The notes below the pieces were generated by a model that did not search any database, had not been told where the DNA came from, and saw only the letters and a program-made list of their open reading frames with translations. Below, piece after piece: positions 14,001 to 35,243 of a DNA stretch of 64,000 bases (within the stretch, counting starts at the first letter, position 1; each line of letters starts with the position of its first letter). The position numbers were made by a program, and so were the translations under genes. Source of the stretch: Lingula anatina (lineage: Eukaryota > Brachiopoda > Lingulata > Lingulida > Lingulidae); NCBI RefSeq assembly GCF_001039355.2, contig NW_019775513.1:464071-528070 (forward strand), written 5' to 3'.

Positions 14001-17000
14001 AACAAACATATCAATTCCTTCATCTTCATTATTTTCCCTAGAACAATGTTGTATATTTTCATTCTCTAAAATTTCATGACAACTAGTCTTCTGAGCACCT
14101 GAGAGAAGATCACAGACATGGGCTGTTTTGGGGCAAGAAGGTGAAAATGCATTTGAGGGTTCACTGAAAGTTAAAACATGATTTCTTGCAGTTATGTCAC
14201 CAATGCATTCTGACACAGGATTGTCAATTAGATTTTCAGAGGCTGGATTACAGGAGCTAGTCATTGCACATGCTTCTTCAACTCTTGCATTTTCAACCTC
14301 ATTTTTCTCAGAATTTCTACACTGATTAAAGTGAGTTAGCTCCACAGTAACATCCTCAAGCTCTAGAGCTGCACCATTTGGCCCTTCATCCACACAGGCT
14401 GCAGGTCCAGATATCACAGCTTCAGGCTTTACAAAGACATGGGGTCCATCTGGATTTTCATGCAAAACAGTTTTGTCAGCACCAGCTGGAGAATATTTAA
14501 CTTCTGTACTTGAACAGGATAAAGTATATTTCTGAAATAAACCCTTAAATGCATTCTCTGGTGTGTTGGCTTTCACAGCACTGGCAACTTCTATCAAGGT
14601 TAATAACTGGTCAGAAATATCTTTCTTGATAGATTTTTCATCACTACTTATCGTTTCCAGTACATCTGTCAGTTGAACTGCTGTAGTCAGACTATATCCA
14701 CTTAGAAACCACAAGGCTGTGCAATCAAACTGGAAGAAAAGGTTAAAATAAATTGGTTATACTTATCATTATTTTAAACCTCCAACTAAAACAAACTCAT
14801 ACCAACAACTAGAAAAGCACTCACAAAGTGCAGACTTCCACCAAGAAAACTCAGTTCTCATTTTTTAAAAATTCATCATTAATCAAATCATAGATATAGA
14901 GACAAGTTATGTATGTAGTAATACATACAACATATAACTGAAAAACACCCTTAAAACCGAATTAAGCATATGCCGCCATGGTCACTTCTCTAGGTATGTA
15001 TTTGATTGATGCAGTGGTATACATATGAAAAACATAGTTCAAGCTGTAATTATTTGTGCTAGTGATCCAACTGCGATGGGCAGATGTTGTATAATGGGAT
15101 ATATTTAAATCATCACATTGTCAGATGGTAATTCCTATCACCACCAAAATCAAATCACTTTTAAAAAGGTAGCCCATTTGTGACCTATCCTGATCATTTC
15201 ATCAAAACCCATCCATAACTTTATAAGTTAGGTTGGTGAAAAACACAGACAAACAGAGGTGAAAAAAATCACCTCCTTGTGAAGGTAATAGCCACTATGT
15301 GCATGTTTAAGAGGAAACATGGCAGCTGAAGGCCACTAATTGTCACTTCAAGAAGTGTTTATGATAAAAAAGAAAAATTTTATTGTGGTTATATCAGGAT
15401 TTTTGAAAACTAATATAACTGGACTGCAGTTACTGTGTCAGTGTGTGATTGCTTTTAAAAAAGGACTTATTGGTCTAACTAGGTACCTTCCTATTTTTGC
15501 TACGAGGCAAGCCATGTTGTCCAAGATCAAATCAACCCATCCCATTATCAAGCTATGTTTTATCATGATGAAACAAAGCAAGCTACATGTATCTTACCGT
15601 GAAACAAGCCATGTGAACATCCCTGAGAGATGGACCACACAATGAAGTCAGGTAACAGAGGGCAGCACTTGTTAGGCCAATACAGCCTGAGATATTTACA
15701 CTGGAGAGTTGATGTAAGAATTTGGTTTCTGGTTCCTGGAAGAGCAATCAATAAAAAAAAAAAATAAATAATAATAGTCAGTTTGGTTTACAAATAAAGA
15801 TCTTAAGACACATTCCCTTTCATTACCCATTAATGAATAAACTACACTGTATATTAGTCATTGCTATTACATGCATATCAAGACATTTATCAAAACTGTT
15901 CATTGTTATGGGAACAGTGTTAGTACAAAAAAGAAATATTTTTCTGACATGGCTCTTGGAAAGTGGGAACACAATTATCATGATGCAAACAGGTGTTATT
16001 ATTTATTTCTGATAAAAACAACAAAAGCCTGAGAGACAAATGAGTGGGCCATAGTGTCCTTATATAGTTTGGCAGTGGCTTACTTGTGAGGCCATGGAAG
16101 CAAGAAGCTGTGTCTCTGGGTCCAAGAGGAAGACGTCATCTGTGATCCCTCCATTGCCAGACAGGTCTAGGTGTAATAGGTGAGGGTGGTGTCTGAGTAT
16201 AGCCTGAAATCCAATAGCATTCAATATTTTATCTCATTTCTGAAAAGATGTTTACAGTTTTCAACCACCAGAAAATGATGCGGCTGGTACCTTAAAATGT
16301 CTTGTACACATTTTTATTATCTGAAATTGGGTGTTGAAATTGAGGGTTTACACTTTGGAATCAAGTATAGGCATCTGTTTTAAAACTGCATTAGTCAATT
16401 TACTTACATGGACTACTGCATCGTTCACCAGCTCACAATTTCTCAAGGACAATGACATCAGATTTTGAGTTATTTTTCCCAAATCTTCAAAGACTTTTGG
16501 CTGACTCAATTTGTCATTTTCAGACAAATCCAAGGACTGCAGGTGACTGCATCTAAAAGTCCAATGTGATAGAGTTTTAATCAGCTTCAAGAGTTCATTA
16601 AAATATATATTGACAAATAAAGTGATTAATGACCATTAAAGCAATTACATGTGGGTTTTCTCTAAGTTTCACTTTTTGCTTCAAACGAGATAAAACTCTA
16701 CAATTATATGGACAAGTTGTACTTGTCTTAATTTGTTGTAAAATAACAGTTATATTTTTCAATTTTCCCAACAGTCAAGAACCTACTTGTGAAGCACCCT
16801 GTGTATCCCCGCTGCAGAAATCCCAGAGCATTTCTCCAGAGACAGCTGCCGTAGGTGTGGAGGCGACAAGGCAACCAGTAACTCGTTGGTCAGCTTTTCA
16901 GGGTAATCCTTGATCAATGTCTGGAGAAGGCCCTGCATAAATAAAATTTTACAACATGAAAGTTTATGAAATGGACAAATTAATTGTACTACACAGCATA

Positions 17001-17435
17001 TTGAACACGTAACATAAAAGATGAACTGTTCATTGCCCACAGAATATATTTTCGAACAACTTACATATGTAACATTATAAATGTTGCATGTAGTAATTAG
17101 GACAGCAGAGTTGCCAACTCTACACATTTACACCTATTCTAAATATTTTTTTATACATTGACATACACAGGTGCTGTATCATTCTATTTATTAATGAGGC
17201 ATTACTGATCAGTGCATTTTGAGTATTGTCATGCTGGAAAACCTGGGACAGAAAAAAAGAATGCTTTTCAAAGGAAAAGAACCATACTTACCTGAGATAC
17301 TGCAGTATAGTTCTCTGTATTGAGACATGCCACTAAGTATTTTGAAATGTCCTGTGTGGACTCATCACTTATGTTCAAGAGGGAATAGAGCACTATCCTC
17401 TCTGATATCATATGAAGTGGGTACACCTGAGACAT
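11046..17435 (-). CDS. Leucine-rich-repeat (AMN1/FBXL-like) protein with long acidic insert, eleven exons
   Basis: Exons in transcript order are 17435-17292, 16932-16787, 16552-16408, 16203-16084, 15735-15598, 14729-13557, 13331-13119, 12864-12597, 12326-12213, 12085-11979 and 11276-11046. Phases agree throughout and give about 930 residues. LRRs of the cysteine-containing class are clear in exons 2-5 (LRQLSLEKCSGISAAGI, LQSLDLSEN, LLHLDLSGNGGITDD) and again in exons 7-11 (LDLSWCENITEDGLNEIA, LRHLSLGGNKML, LRYLNLEYCDMVND). Exon 6 (391 codons) is rich in Ser, Asn, Glu and Cys, lacks LRRs and is probably disordered. I see no F-box, zinc finger or kinase. Exon 8 uses a GTATGC donor; the neighbouring GTGTAT site would break the frame. 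A scaffold role is likely from the repeats but is inference. Start ATG is at 17435-17433; stop at 11048-11046. Confidence 0.82.
11336..11592. mobile_element. Foldback MITE, 257-bp near-perfect palindrome
   Basis: The ends read GGCTTCGTTCACATGCAATG and its reverse complement. The arms match over about 120 bp each with few mismatches and meet at a small spacer near 11455-11470. TTA flanks both sides (11333-11335 and 11593-11595), as in PIF/Harbinger-type insertions. It lies inside the intron between exons 10 and 11 of the LRR gene. Superfamily is inferred from the 3-bp target only. Confidence 0.85.
11596..11810. mobile_element. MITE, family A copy 2 (215 bp)
   Basis: It begins GACCCCATTTCCA and ends with the diverged inverted version TGGGAATACAGCC, with TTA at 11593-11595 and 11811-11813. 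Sub-terminal TAGATCGATCTA motifs lie at both ends, and the interior has CTCCCTGGGGGTTCACGCTA. The reverse-oriented copy at 35244-35458 has the same length. It abuts the palindrome at 11336-11592, the two sharing a single TTA. Confidence 0.85.
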
Positions 17436-17523
17436 GGCTCACACCATATACTGCATTTCATCTTCCATTAGGTGACCATATTCTTCAATATATAAAAGGG
17501 TAAAGGGAAAAAGGAATGCTACC

Positions 17524-17885
<362 letters not shown>

Positions 17886-18668
17886 TTAAAAACGCGTTTC
17901 ATTTAAGGCACCGTGCCAGCCCAGACATATACCTTATTTCTCTTCGTTCCTTAACTTTCAAAATGAATCCGAATAAGTTATCGTCCCAGAACCTGCTCCT
18001 CGTAGATGCAACGGGAGAGTAGAGTGTAGGCGTAAGTAATTGAGTACTGCTACTCTGAAACAGTCAGCAGGCTGTAGACAAACTGCAGAGTCCTCTAAAT
18101 TCTCAAAATACTTTCCTTGGTTTCACCATTATACCTGTGCTATCTCTGTGTGTCTCCAAGTCAGAAAGTTTCTAAACCTTCGATGCCGTCTTCTGCCTCA
18201 CGGTCTGATAGTTAGACTCAGCCTCGTCTTTATCATACGATAACGATAACGTACAATCTAAAACGAGGTCTTAGAATGGATGATAAAAACATTTAAGTAG
18301 GTCGATACCAATGTCAAGGTTGCTTGCTATATAAGTCGCTTATTTTTCTCTTTCAAAAAATAGTACATAAAAAAGGAAAATGCATTAAAAAACAAGACGA
18401 GAAATTTTTGTTAAGTGCTTTTAGTTTTTTTTTTATAAATTTAACATACCAGATCTTATTCATGGGATATTTTCTTTTTGGTTTTCTAAAACAATTAATG
18501 GGACTTGAGCGACTTTGTGATATCGTCAACAATCTTCGGCATGGAGATGAATGCTGACAGTATTTTGCAAAAAATGTTGACCAATAAAGCATGATGCACA
18601 TGGAGTCATCTTCTATCTTATGAACTCTATGGCTTCTGTAGCAACAAAGGCCAGGGGGAGAAACAGAA

Positions 18669-19829
18669 ATGCCAATAGACTGGAAGTATGTCGTCACGCC
18701 GAAGATAGCACTGCTTGAGGCTCTCGTTGTTGTAATTTTCTTAACAGGCGACGGGCTGCTGGGATTTTCATTTGAATCTGCTTATGCTGATACTTTACGA
18801 GCACTGTCAGACAACTTAACCCATGGCCTGATTGCAGCAATTTCATGGGCGATTGTCATTGATGGACAAGCTGATTCACCACGAGGTGCTTTACTGCAGA
18901 TTTTATTATGTGGCGCTCTGGGCAGTTTGGTGGACGTTGATCATTTTCTTGCAGCTAGATCACTTAAATTAAAGGTGATTTCATGCAAACACAATCTATA
19001 ATAAATGACATATGGCAATCGATAGTAATATTGTCTACTTCATTTTTTTTATTGTACCTAATGACTTCGTCAATTCTATGGATAATTTATACTTTGTATT
19101 AATTTGGTGTTAATTTTAAAATGGTTACTACATGTGTAGCACGATAATTCATGCGTTAGCACTCCTATTGACGATAGGACAGACTACATATCAGAATCAT
19201 AAATAGGAGTGCTAACCCATGAATTTTCGTGCTACTACATGTGCTGGTACAATGTCGTAGTTATTTGACAGTCATATATGAAATTCATGTAAAAACACTA
19301 TCCATTGTATATTTAGATATACTGTACAGCAAGATATTTCTGACATATACTGTACAATATGAGTGCAGCACATTCTAACAAGGAGTTTCAACAACTGTTG
19401 AAACTCCATAAAAGTTGTTGAAACTTCTTAATTGATTCTAGTTTCTAGTAAAAAAACAAAATGAGTCAAATGCTTAAATGCTAACTTTCAACCTTTTCTC
19501 TCTAGGCTGCCCTGTCTTTACCTCAAAGACCACCATTCCATGCTACAACTGTCATTCCTGTAATTTCACTGGTAATACTCGTCACTCAAAGACTCACTCA
19601 GACCAGGCACCTGCCGTACCTGCCTCTGTTGTTCCTGGTCTCCTGGCTCTCTCACCACACCAGGGACGCAGTACGGAGAGGATACTGGATGTGGCCATTT
19701 GGAGAAACTCCTCCTTTACCCTACGGGACTTATGTCATGTTAAATATAGGACTTCCTCTGATAGTGAGATGTATTGTACTGTATTCAAAATTGTCTGAGC
19801 AACCTCACCTTGGTTTAGAAGTTGTTTGA
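18669..19829 (+). CDS. TMEM267: TMEM267 transmembrane protein, two exons
   Basis: Exon 1 is 18669-18974 and exon 2 is 19506-19829; the intron is phase 0 with GT-AG ends. The product is about 209 residues, close to human TMEM267 (C5orf28, about 215). Matching blocks include LRALSDNLTHGLIAAISWA, VDVDHFLAARSLKLK, then AALSLPQRPPFHATTVIP and SWLSHHTRDAVRRGYWMWPF. The Asp-rich VDVDHF and His-rich SHHTRD motifs recall membrane metal-dependent hydrolase folds, but no activity is established. Several hydrophobic segments predict a multi-pass membrane protein. The start is the first ATG in frame before the N-terminal hydrophobic segment. It is divergent from the LRR gene, with about 1.2 kb between start codons. 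Confidence 0.93.
19128..19246. mobile_element. Short MITE with long inverted repeats in the TMEM267 intron
   Basis: The ends GTAGCACGATAATTCATG and, in reverse, GTAGCACGAAAATTCATG continue as GTTAGCACTCCTATT, giving about 36-bp inverted arms around a ~45-bp core. TACATGT occurs on both flanks, suggesting a 7-bp (or slightly longer) target-site duplication. No coding capacity. Confidence 0.75.
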
Positions 19830-21346
19830 GACTGTTCATATCTCAGTAGAAAAATTGATTTTGCAAATACAGTACTACAGTATAACATTATAGGCATAGT
19901 ACTCACTAGAAAGCACATTTTATACAACCTATTATGCCCTAGACTTTTTTTAAATTTAATGTTAAAATATTCTTAAACCAAATCTGTGAAGTAATGTGCA
20001 ATAATGTCAAGCATTAAGCTGGCCATGACAGTGTGACAATACCTCAAGTGCTGGGACACATGACTGAAATTAGGGGCTGGTTTCCTCTAAGTCATGACAC
20101 AAGAAAAAATTCTGGAATTAATAAATAAAAAATACATTATCATACTATCACAGATTCTTTGTTTTCAGGTGATTGCTATAACCTCCTGTTACTTTCAAAC
20201 TCCCATATCAACATACTGTTTTTAAAAAAATTCTCTTCTTGTTTTTTAATTGAAACTAAGAAAGTGGTTTTAATGTGCAAGTATACTGAAACAGTCATGT
20301 AGTAGTAGATAAAAGATATTTTTATTTTACATTTTTTAAAGGAAACAAGAACATCCATTAACTTATGAAAAACTTTTCATTTGAATATTCTTTTAATCTT
20401 AAGGCTGCTGTTTATAGCAAAAGGGGGGGGGGGAATTCAGCTTAATTTGGTGCTAGTAGCTATACTTTATATTTTTTCTACTTTCCTGGTAAGTACATTG
20501 TATATTTGGCTTGTCTTGTAAGTTACTTATCTTGAAGGTCCACTATCTATTTACATTAAAAAGTTACCTCAAGTCGCATTTTCTTTATCTACTGTGGTAT
20601 ATGTCCTGCAAAGCTACTAATCTTTCCCAATTCAGACCTTAAAAAACTGTAAAATGCCTCAATTTAAGTACATGATGTCGGTAGTTCCCCCTGGAATGTA
20701 TAGGTACATTTAGACATGGCATTTTAAATGACTAACTAGTCAAACATAACAAAATCATAAAATTAAAAATTAAATAAAACATCTAATTCAAGTGCAGGGA
20801 CGTGTCACCCAATGATAAGTGAGTAAGAGAAAATTCCTTTATTTCCCGATCAAACCCTGCATTGAGTATCTTTATTCAACATCCAAATGATAGCTGATGT
20901 CATTTATTATGGTTATTTATTATTATCATCCAATAATTAATTTTTCATAGATATGCTTATTCACATATCGTTTTATTTTGTCTTTATCGTCGATACCAGA
21001 TACACTATGAAAAATTATTTTCTTTTCCTCTCTCTTTTGGTGATAATCCGAACTGCAGAAAACGAAACTGCAGAAGCAGATAAGAAATGAGAAGACAAAA
21101 CCTTAATCCACAAAAACCTACTATAATTTAGTTGGAAAGAATACTACTTAACGAATAACAGACATTAAAAAAATTTAAAAAACACCGACCCACTAGACTT
21201 TAGTCTAATGTAAACAGCGCAAAATGAAAGTAAGCTCGAAACTAAATGTCAATTAGGTATATGGCTCTGCGTCAGCGACTTCCGATGCATACACAAACTA
21301 GCCGCTGTCAGGGTATTTAAAGATCTGCTTATTGTGAAGCTGCAAA
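19830..21346 (+). other. TMEM267 3' UTR, intergenic DNA and upstream region of the GH31 gene
   Basis: AATAAA-type signals follow TMEM267 near 20120. The rest is AT-rich with no recognisable coding. A TATTTAAAG sequence at about 21313, some 30 bp before the GH31 start codon, could act as a TATA-like element, but it may also lie in the 5' UTR. Confidence 0.35.
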
Positions 21347-29501
<8,155 letters not shown>

Positions 29502-31199
29502 TTACAAACTTGATTTTGGGAATATGAGTGGGGAGATAATTTTTGAAACATTTTAAGCCATAAGTTATTTTATTATGAACAGATTAATCATGCTATCATT
29601 TTAACAATTACTTGTTGATAAAAACAAACCAGGGACACAGACAGTGGGAATAGGAGAGAAATATCAGGAAATGCATTTGAATACAGCTTTTTGAATAAAT
29701 AAACAAAGTGAATCTGCCAATGGCCATTCAGGGAGAAATATCATCTGTCACTCGAAGCGGGCACTAGGGCTTTTACTTCATTTAGAATGCTTTGTATATT
29801 TACCTGTAGGTAAATCCACAGTCCTGACTAAACCTTGGGTTTGTTATTTTACAAAATATTTGTTTTAATAAGATATATTTTCAAGGTATTTTTATGTACA
29901 GACACAGATGTGTCTGCACATATAGCTGTCACTTGCATCTGTTTCAAAACATGAAACATTTGTTTTGTATTGCTACCTTTCATATATATTTCAACTTAAA
30001 AATTCATCTAGTTTCAATAGTTTTGGGGATAAGGTTAAAGGGTCTCATAAGTGATAGAAAACAACCCATTTTCTACCAATGTCTAATTTATATTGCCTGT
30101 TGTAGCCTAAACCAGCAGGATTTATGGTACATTGGATGTGAATTTAAATGAGTGTGTGCAAAAATCATCATTCATTTTTAATAATAACTTTTATTGAACC
30201 AGATCCTGTTAAACACCATATTACAACATGATTTTAAACACTTTTTTCATAACTAAAACATAAAGTTAACTGGCTTTGTTAAACAATTAGAGAACTAACA
30301 AAACTGCATGTTTATGTTTGAAAAACCAGCCTGTTTCAACAATCCTGGGAAACACTACAATAACCATGGTCTAACAAGTTATTTTGCCAATTTTCCTTTA
30401 AATTTCTGTTTTTCGTTGAATATTTTTTTTCAAAGTCAGCCACTTTACCTGTTGCCAAGAAATTCTGTTGTTTTTCTTTTCTTGAATAATAAAATAATAA
30501 ATAAAAATAAATACAATTTTAATTCATGTGATAAGTAAATAGGATATTTAGTGTAAAAGTTATTGTATGATATCAAACTATAATGTGTAAGTGGATCTTG
30601 ACACTATAGCTGCTCATCCCCAGGCCATATGAAAGTGGTTTAAGAATTACCTGGATATTTGTTACCCATGGAATGACCTATGTATTTCCTGAAATGCGTA
30701 ACACTTCATCTGTTTCCTCCTTACTCCATCTCTTATATGCTCGGGGCTAAAATGTACAATGAGATATTCATAAAAATAAACATGCTGCATATTGTTTAGG
30801 GAAATTTTGTTTAAAAATGTAACAGATGATGTCTTATTTTTGTTAATTAAATTAATTATTTATCAATAATTGAATTATCTATCTTGAATTGTTCACTTAA
30901 AGGATAGCTTTATATGGTACTTGCCTTTTTTTTTTTTTTTGAGATCAAGTCGGCATGAACCAAGTCAGAGTCTGATTCTCTTTCCTAGAGTGAGAAAAAT
31001 GTACAAATGTATACACCATTATTCAATATGATGGAAATTTTTGTTTTTCAACACTTTACAGAGCACGTGGGTGGTACTTGACCTAAAAAGTCAGTGAAAA
31101 TAGCACTGGGCACCAGTGTTGACCACCATTTGCTTAACAGCTAGACAGGTACATACAAACCCTTCTTCCAACAAATATTCACATTTTGACAAAACCAAC
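29502..31199. other. GH31 3' UTR and intergenic DNA
   Basis: AT-rich sequence with an AATAAATAAA tract near 29693, the probable GH31 polyadenylation signal. No reading frame with a recognisable domain was seen. Confidence 0.4.
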
Positions 31200-31241
31200 A
31201 AATTACTTTTTTTTTTTGAAAACATCTTTATCAAAATTTAA

Positions 31242-31316
31242 CTCTTTAAAGTTGATAATTTGTTGCCAGTTCAATGATACTTGCTTTACACTTGTCACTC
31301 CATTCCTCATCACTTG
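31242..31316 (-). repeat. Duplicated segment, proximal copy (about 75 bp)
   Basis: This stretch is nearly identical to 32099-32173 (shared TTTAAAGTTGATAATTTGTT at the start on the + strand). On the minus strand both copies can be read as a 3' end finishing SI-E-ATNYQL followed by a stop, preceded by an EKWSD/EEWSD motif. Minus-strand acceptor-like sites precede each copy. Confidence 0.7.
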
Positions 31317-32098
31317 ACTCATACCAGTCACTTGTGTCATCTTCCATATCTCCCTGTACCTATAGAGACAGTTTACAAATATACTTAATACATGTTGTCC
31401 ATGCAGTAATAAATTATTTCTATTCAAATTTATTTCTCATAGTTGGTAACATCTCTGTTGAAAATATTTTATTGGTAGGACTTCAAGACTTACTTTTCCC
31501 TTCCTTTTTTTGTCGCTCTGCATGTTTTTTTCCCTACGTTTCCTGTTCTGTCGCTCTGCACATTGTTTTTTACACAACTTGTAAAAGTTTCCTGTGCAAC
31601 CACCCACCTGACATAAATAGAACCATATTTCATCGGTGTTTTACATGTTATCAGGTAGTGCAACCATTCACAAAATCAGCAGTGTTAAAACTGGTGCATG
31701 TTGATTGCTGGTGACTTGAGGGGTTTATCATCAGACCCAAACAAAACAACACGAGTAATATTTCTGACCTAACCTGTCACTCTAAGCCAAATTCAAGAGC
31801 AAAATTTTAAAGAGTGCATTAGGTTCCTATTCATGTTCAAAGCAAGTATATCTAAATACTACACTTTTCAACCCCACAAATTTCAAGTTAACTTTCAAAG
31901 TTGGCCTAGAGCAGCAAAAGCAGCACTGCTGGCAACATCATAATATAGGTAAAATCTACTATACATGTACAAATCGGCCTTTTCACACCCTAATATACAG
32001 ACTGCCATATCTTTACAGGCAGGTACATATGTATTGATTTTTTTTCCAACTACCAATTAAAAAAATATTTTTCTCATAATCATCTTAATAAATATTTA

Positions 32099-32173
32099 GC
32101 TCTTTAAAGTTGATAATTTGTTGCCGGTTCAGTGATACTTACTTTACTGTTGTCACTCCATTTCTCACCACTT
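32099..32173 (-). repeat. Duplicated segment, distal copy (about 75 bp)
   Basis: Paralogue of 31242-31316, 857 bp away in the same orientation. The copies differ by roughly ten substitutions or small changes, so the duplication is not recent. They may be alternative or redundant terminal exons of the SET/repeat gene. Confidence 0.7.
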
Positions 32174-33117
32174 GTATTTTGCTGAGAACAACCTTTGTGG
32201 AACTGACTTTCCAGGCATCTTTCTCTGCCAGAATTTTCCTATAGAAAAAAAAGGTATGCAGGCTAAAGCATTTTGTTTTTTGAAAAAGTAAAAATAATTT
32301 TTTTTCCAAGTTAATAAGGAGCAAGCTTTTGTTTCCAGTTATTGTGGGGCATATTCCAAGTGCCAATTATATGATAGTCACATTGTTGATTATAATTCAT
32401 GCACAAAGTAGTACTATAATTTGCAGATGGAAAAGCCTTAGGTGATGTCATTTGGTGAACATGTGTATCAGTAGCACTCTACTGAATCTTTCAGATATGC
32501 TTACTATAAAATGAATGGTTTCAAATAAAAAAATAGGACAAATAATTTCTGGGTACATGCAGTTGTTTTCTATGAAATAAATGGACTGTATACTGACTGA
32601 AAAAAAAAATGCAACATTTCTTTTGTTAGGACCTCTTATTTGACCAATCCAACAATATAAATTTTCATTAAAAAAAATACAGTAGTTTATGATTATGATA
32701 TACTTGATAAAATAACTTTGACATACGTAATATCTTTAAAAATCCATACTGCAATTTAGGAGCTCCTATAGAATTTTCAAAGATAAATAAAAAAAAAATA
32801 AATAAATAAACATATTGTAATTATACTAGTCTAGTAGCCTATCAGCCTCATGTACTGTATACTGGGGTAGCGCTAACACTCACCAGTTTAGCCATATGCT
32901 AAAACTGACTGAATTTGGCTAAACAAAATAGGGTTGATTTGACTGATTTTAGTCACATTTAAACCGTTTGGACAAAAAAGCGATGAAAAGTAGTAATTTG
33001 GCTAAATGAATAAAATTGCTAGCGCCACCCCAGGTACATACATGTTTACATTAATATTGACAAAATTTACATTGGAAAAATTAATGCAGTTCCATTACCT
33101 GATCCAGGTGGCTGATG

Positions 33118-33330
33118 ACTGGAGCAATAGTCTGTCCCCTGCTTCCACCTCTGATTCCACTGACGGTCTGTCCCCTGCCTCCATGTCTGATTCCACTGCC
33201 AGTCTGTCCCCTGCCACCATCTCTGATTCCACTGATGGTCTGCCCCCGGCCTCCATGTCTGATTCTGTAAGTGTTGACAGTCTGTCCCCTGTCTCCATAT
33301 CTGATTCCACTGGCAGTCTGTCCCCTGTTC
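33118..33330 (-). repeat. 36-bp coding-type minisatellite, array 1
   Basis: About six units of a 36-bp motif built around CTGATTCCACTGACAGTCTG on the + strand. The period is a multiple of three and all three minus-strand frames are open, one reading VESEMEAGDRLS-type units. One unit is expanded by 9 bp. A minus-strand donor (CAG|GTAATG) lies just after the array near 33100. The + strand reads Ser/Asp-rich units (SDSTDGLSPAS), probably incidental. Confidence 0.8.
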
Positions 33331-34204
33331 CCTGAGTGTCAGAGTCACTTTGAATCGGGCTTCAACAGTGAACTCTGAAGAACAGCGACAGTGTACGACT
33401 TCCGTCAATCAAAAAGAACTGTTCCGTAGTGAATCGGCAGCTGAATGTCATTAAACCAAAATGAAAAGTAAAACAGATTTAATTCTGCTATATTTAATTT
33501 AATTTACTGTATTTAAGATGTAACGTGAATAAATAAATAATATTCTTCTAAAAGAAAAGATATATCCAATGTTTTTTGTATTTTTTGCTTATCAAAAAAC
33601 ATTTGCCCCTGGAGGCATGAACACACGTGATTGCCGTGTGCCAAGTTTGACGGCTACAGTGTATGCCCAATACCACTGTAATGGCTACACCAAAATCAGT
33701 TTTTAAAGCAGAATGTTGCTTGTATTGTGGCACTGACCTTCGACTGCAAGATATTTTTAATACAAACTTCTAACTCAGCCACTTTGCTTCTTGTCTCGTC
33801 TGCACGAGATAACATCAGCGCAAGGCAGGAAAGGCAGCTCCAGGTGGGCAAAGCTGTGACGTACGAGACTTATGACCTCCAAATATGGATCCAGGCGGAC
33901 ACAGCTGTGACGTGTTACTTCCAAATATGGAAGTGCCCCAGGCAAAATTTTGAAGAAGAACGACAACAGCTTGTCGGTGTTTGCTAGAGCCTGGTATTGC
34001 TGATATAGGTTATATATGAAATATTTTTTTAGTAAATAAGTAAATAATCTTACTCATTGTGATTGTTTAATTACATATTCACAAAAAATTGTATTCATAT
34101 TGTCATTTCCATCCACACAAGTGGATGCATATGTTACAGTGAAATAAACTCTAAACTCTATGAAATCAAGATTGAGCTGGCAATACCGGAATCTAGAACC
34201 TAGG
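33331..34204. other. Sequence separating the two minisatellite arrays
   Basis: About 870 bp with no repeat units and no recognised domain. It ends abruptly at the second array. I cannot find inverted repeats or a target-site duplication, so it may be an intron or an insertion. Confidence 0.4.
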
Positions 34205-34378
34205 GTAGTCCCCTGCCACCATCTCTGATTCCACTGACAGTCTGTCCCCTGCCACCATCTCTGATTCCACTGACAGTCTGTCCCCTGTCTCCATGTCTGA
34301 TTCCACTGACAGTCTGTCCCCTGCCTCCATCTCTGATTCCACTGGTGGTCTGTCCCCTGCCTCCTCCTCTGATTTCAT
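34205..34378 (-). repeat. 36-bp coding-type minisatellite, array 2
   Basis: Nearly five units of the same 36-bp motif as array 1. On the minus strand it directly follows an acceptor-like TTTTCAG and nine codons (VSFIRKGRS), and continues the frame from the SET block ending PWRQ at 34761 with phase 0. This supports the VESEMEAGDRLS frame as the ancestral coding one. Confidence 0.8.
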
Positions 34379-35243
34379 GGATCTACCTTTTCTTATGAAG
34401 CTGACCTGAAAATTTCAGGAAGCTAAATTAAGGTACAAATGTATAAAGCTGAAAAAGAAATCCACTAAAAGCATATCATATTTACCAGTAACATTGCATT
34501 TTTTCTAAAAGTATCCATTATTCTGATTAAAAACATTTGCAATGTTAGTGTGACACATATTTTATTCATGCATTTACTCATTTTCACCCATTTTCTGGTC
34601 AGGTTTATTATCTGATCCTATAATCATTCGTTATGGACTAGTATATTAATATTATTATAAATATATTATTTCAAAGCAAAAAAAAACCCTCATCAATGTT
34701 ATAGCGAGTATGATTACCGCACTGCTACCATACTGAAGATTTATTATGAGTTTAAAACACTTGCCTCCATGGAGCAGTTTTGTCATCATAGTTGTATCTC
34801 AGTTCTTCTCCTGGGTGTATTTCCCTCAAAGAACTCAAAAAGAGATGGGGGTTGCCATCAACAAAAGCATTTTGCAATTAGGTTTCAGCCACTCATCATT
34901 CGCAAACTTTCCTTATGCATTTGACAATAATACATCGTAACTGAAAAAAGAAAAATAATGTAAATCAGTTGATTTTGTTTCAGACAACAGGCCATTAGAT
35001 TACACAAGCATGTAACTGGTTTACAGATGCTCTTTTTAAATATTTTACTTTGGTCAACCAAAATAAAAAGAAAAACATCAGCTGTTTTCTAAGGGATGGT
35101 ATCTATATAGGGTAACAGAGTAGAAAATTAAACCCTACTCCTAAGTTGGCAATACAGGTCTGTTTCATGAAACTTGTGTTGACCAGTTATAACTAAACAA
35201 TTCAGTCGTTTATGCCTTAAGGTGGTATCGAACATGCCTCTTA

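Noticed and set aside
33006-33335. + strand Ser/Asp/Pro repeat protein over the minisatellite
   Set aside because: A 36-bp period keeps every frame open. The minus strand has the splice donor and the in-phase link to the SET block, so the + frame is probably incidental.
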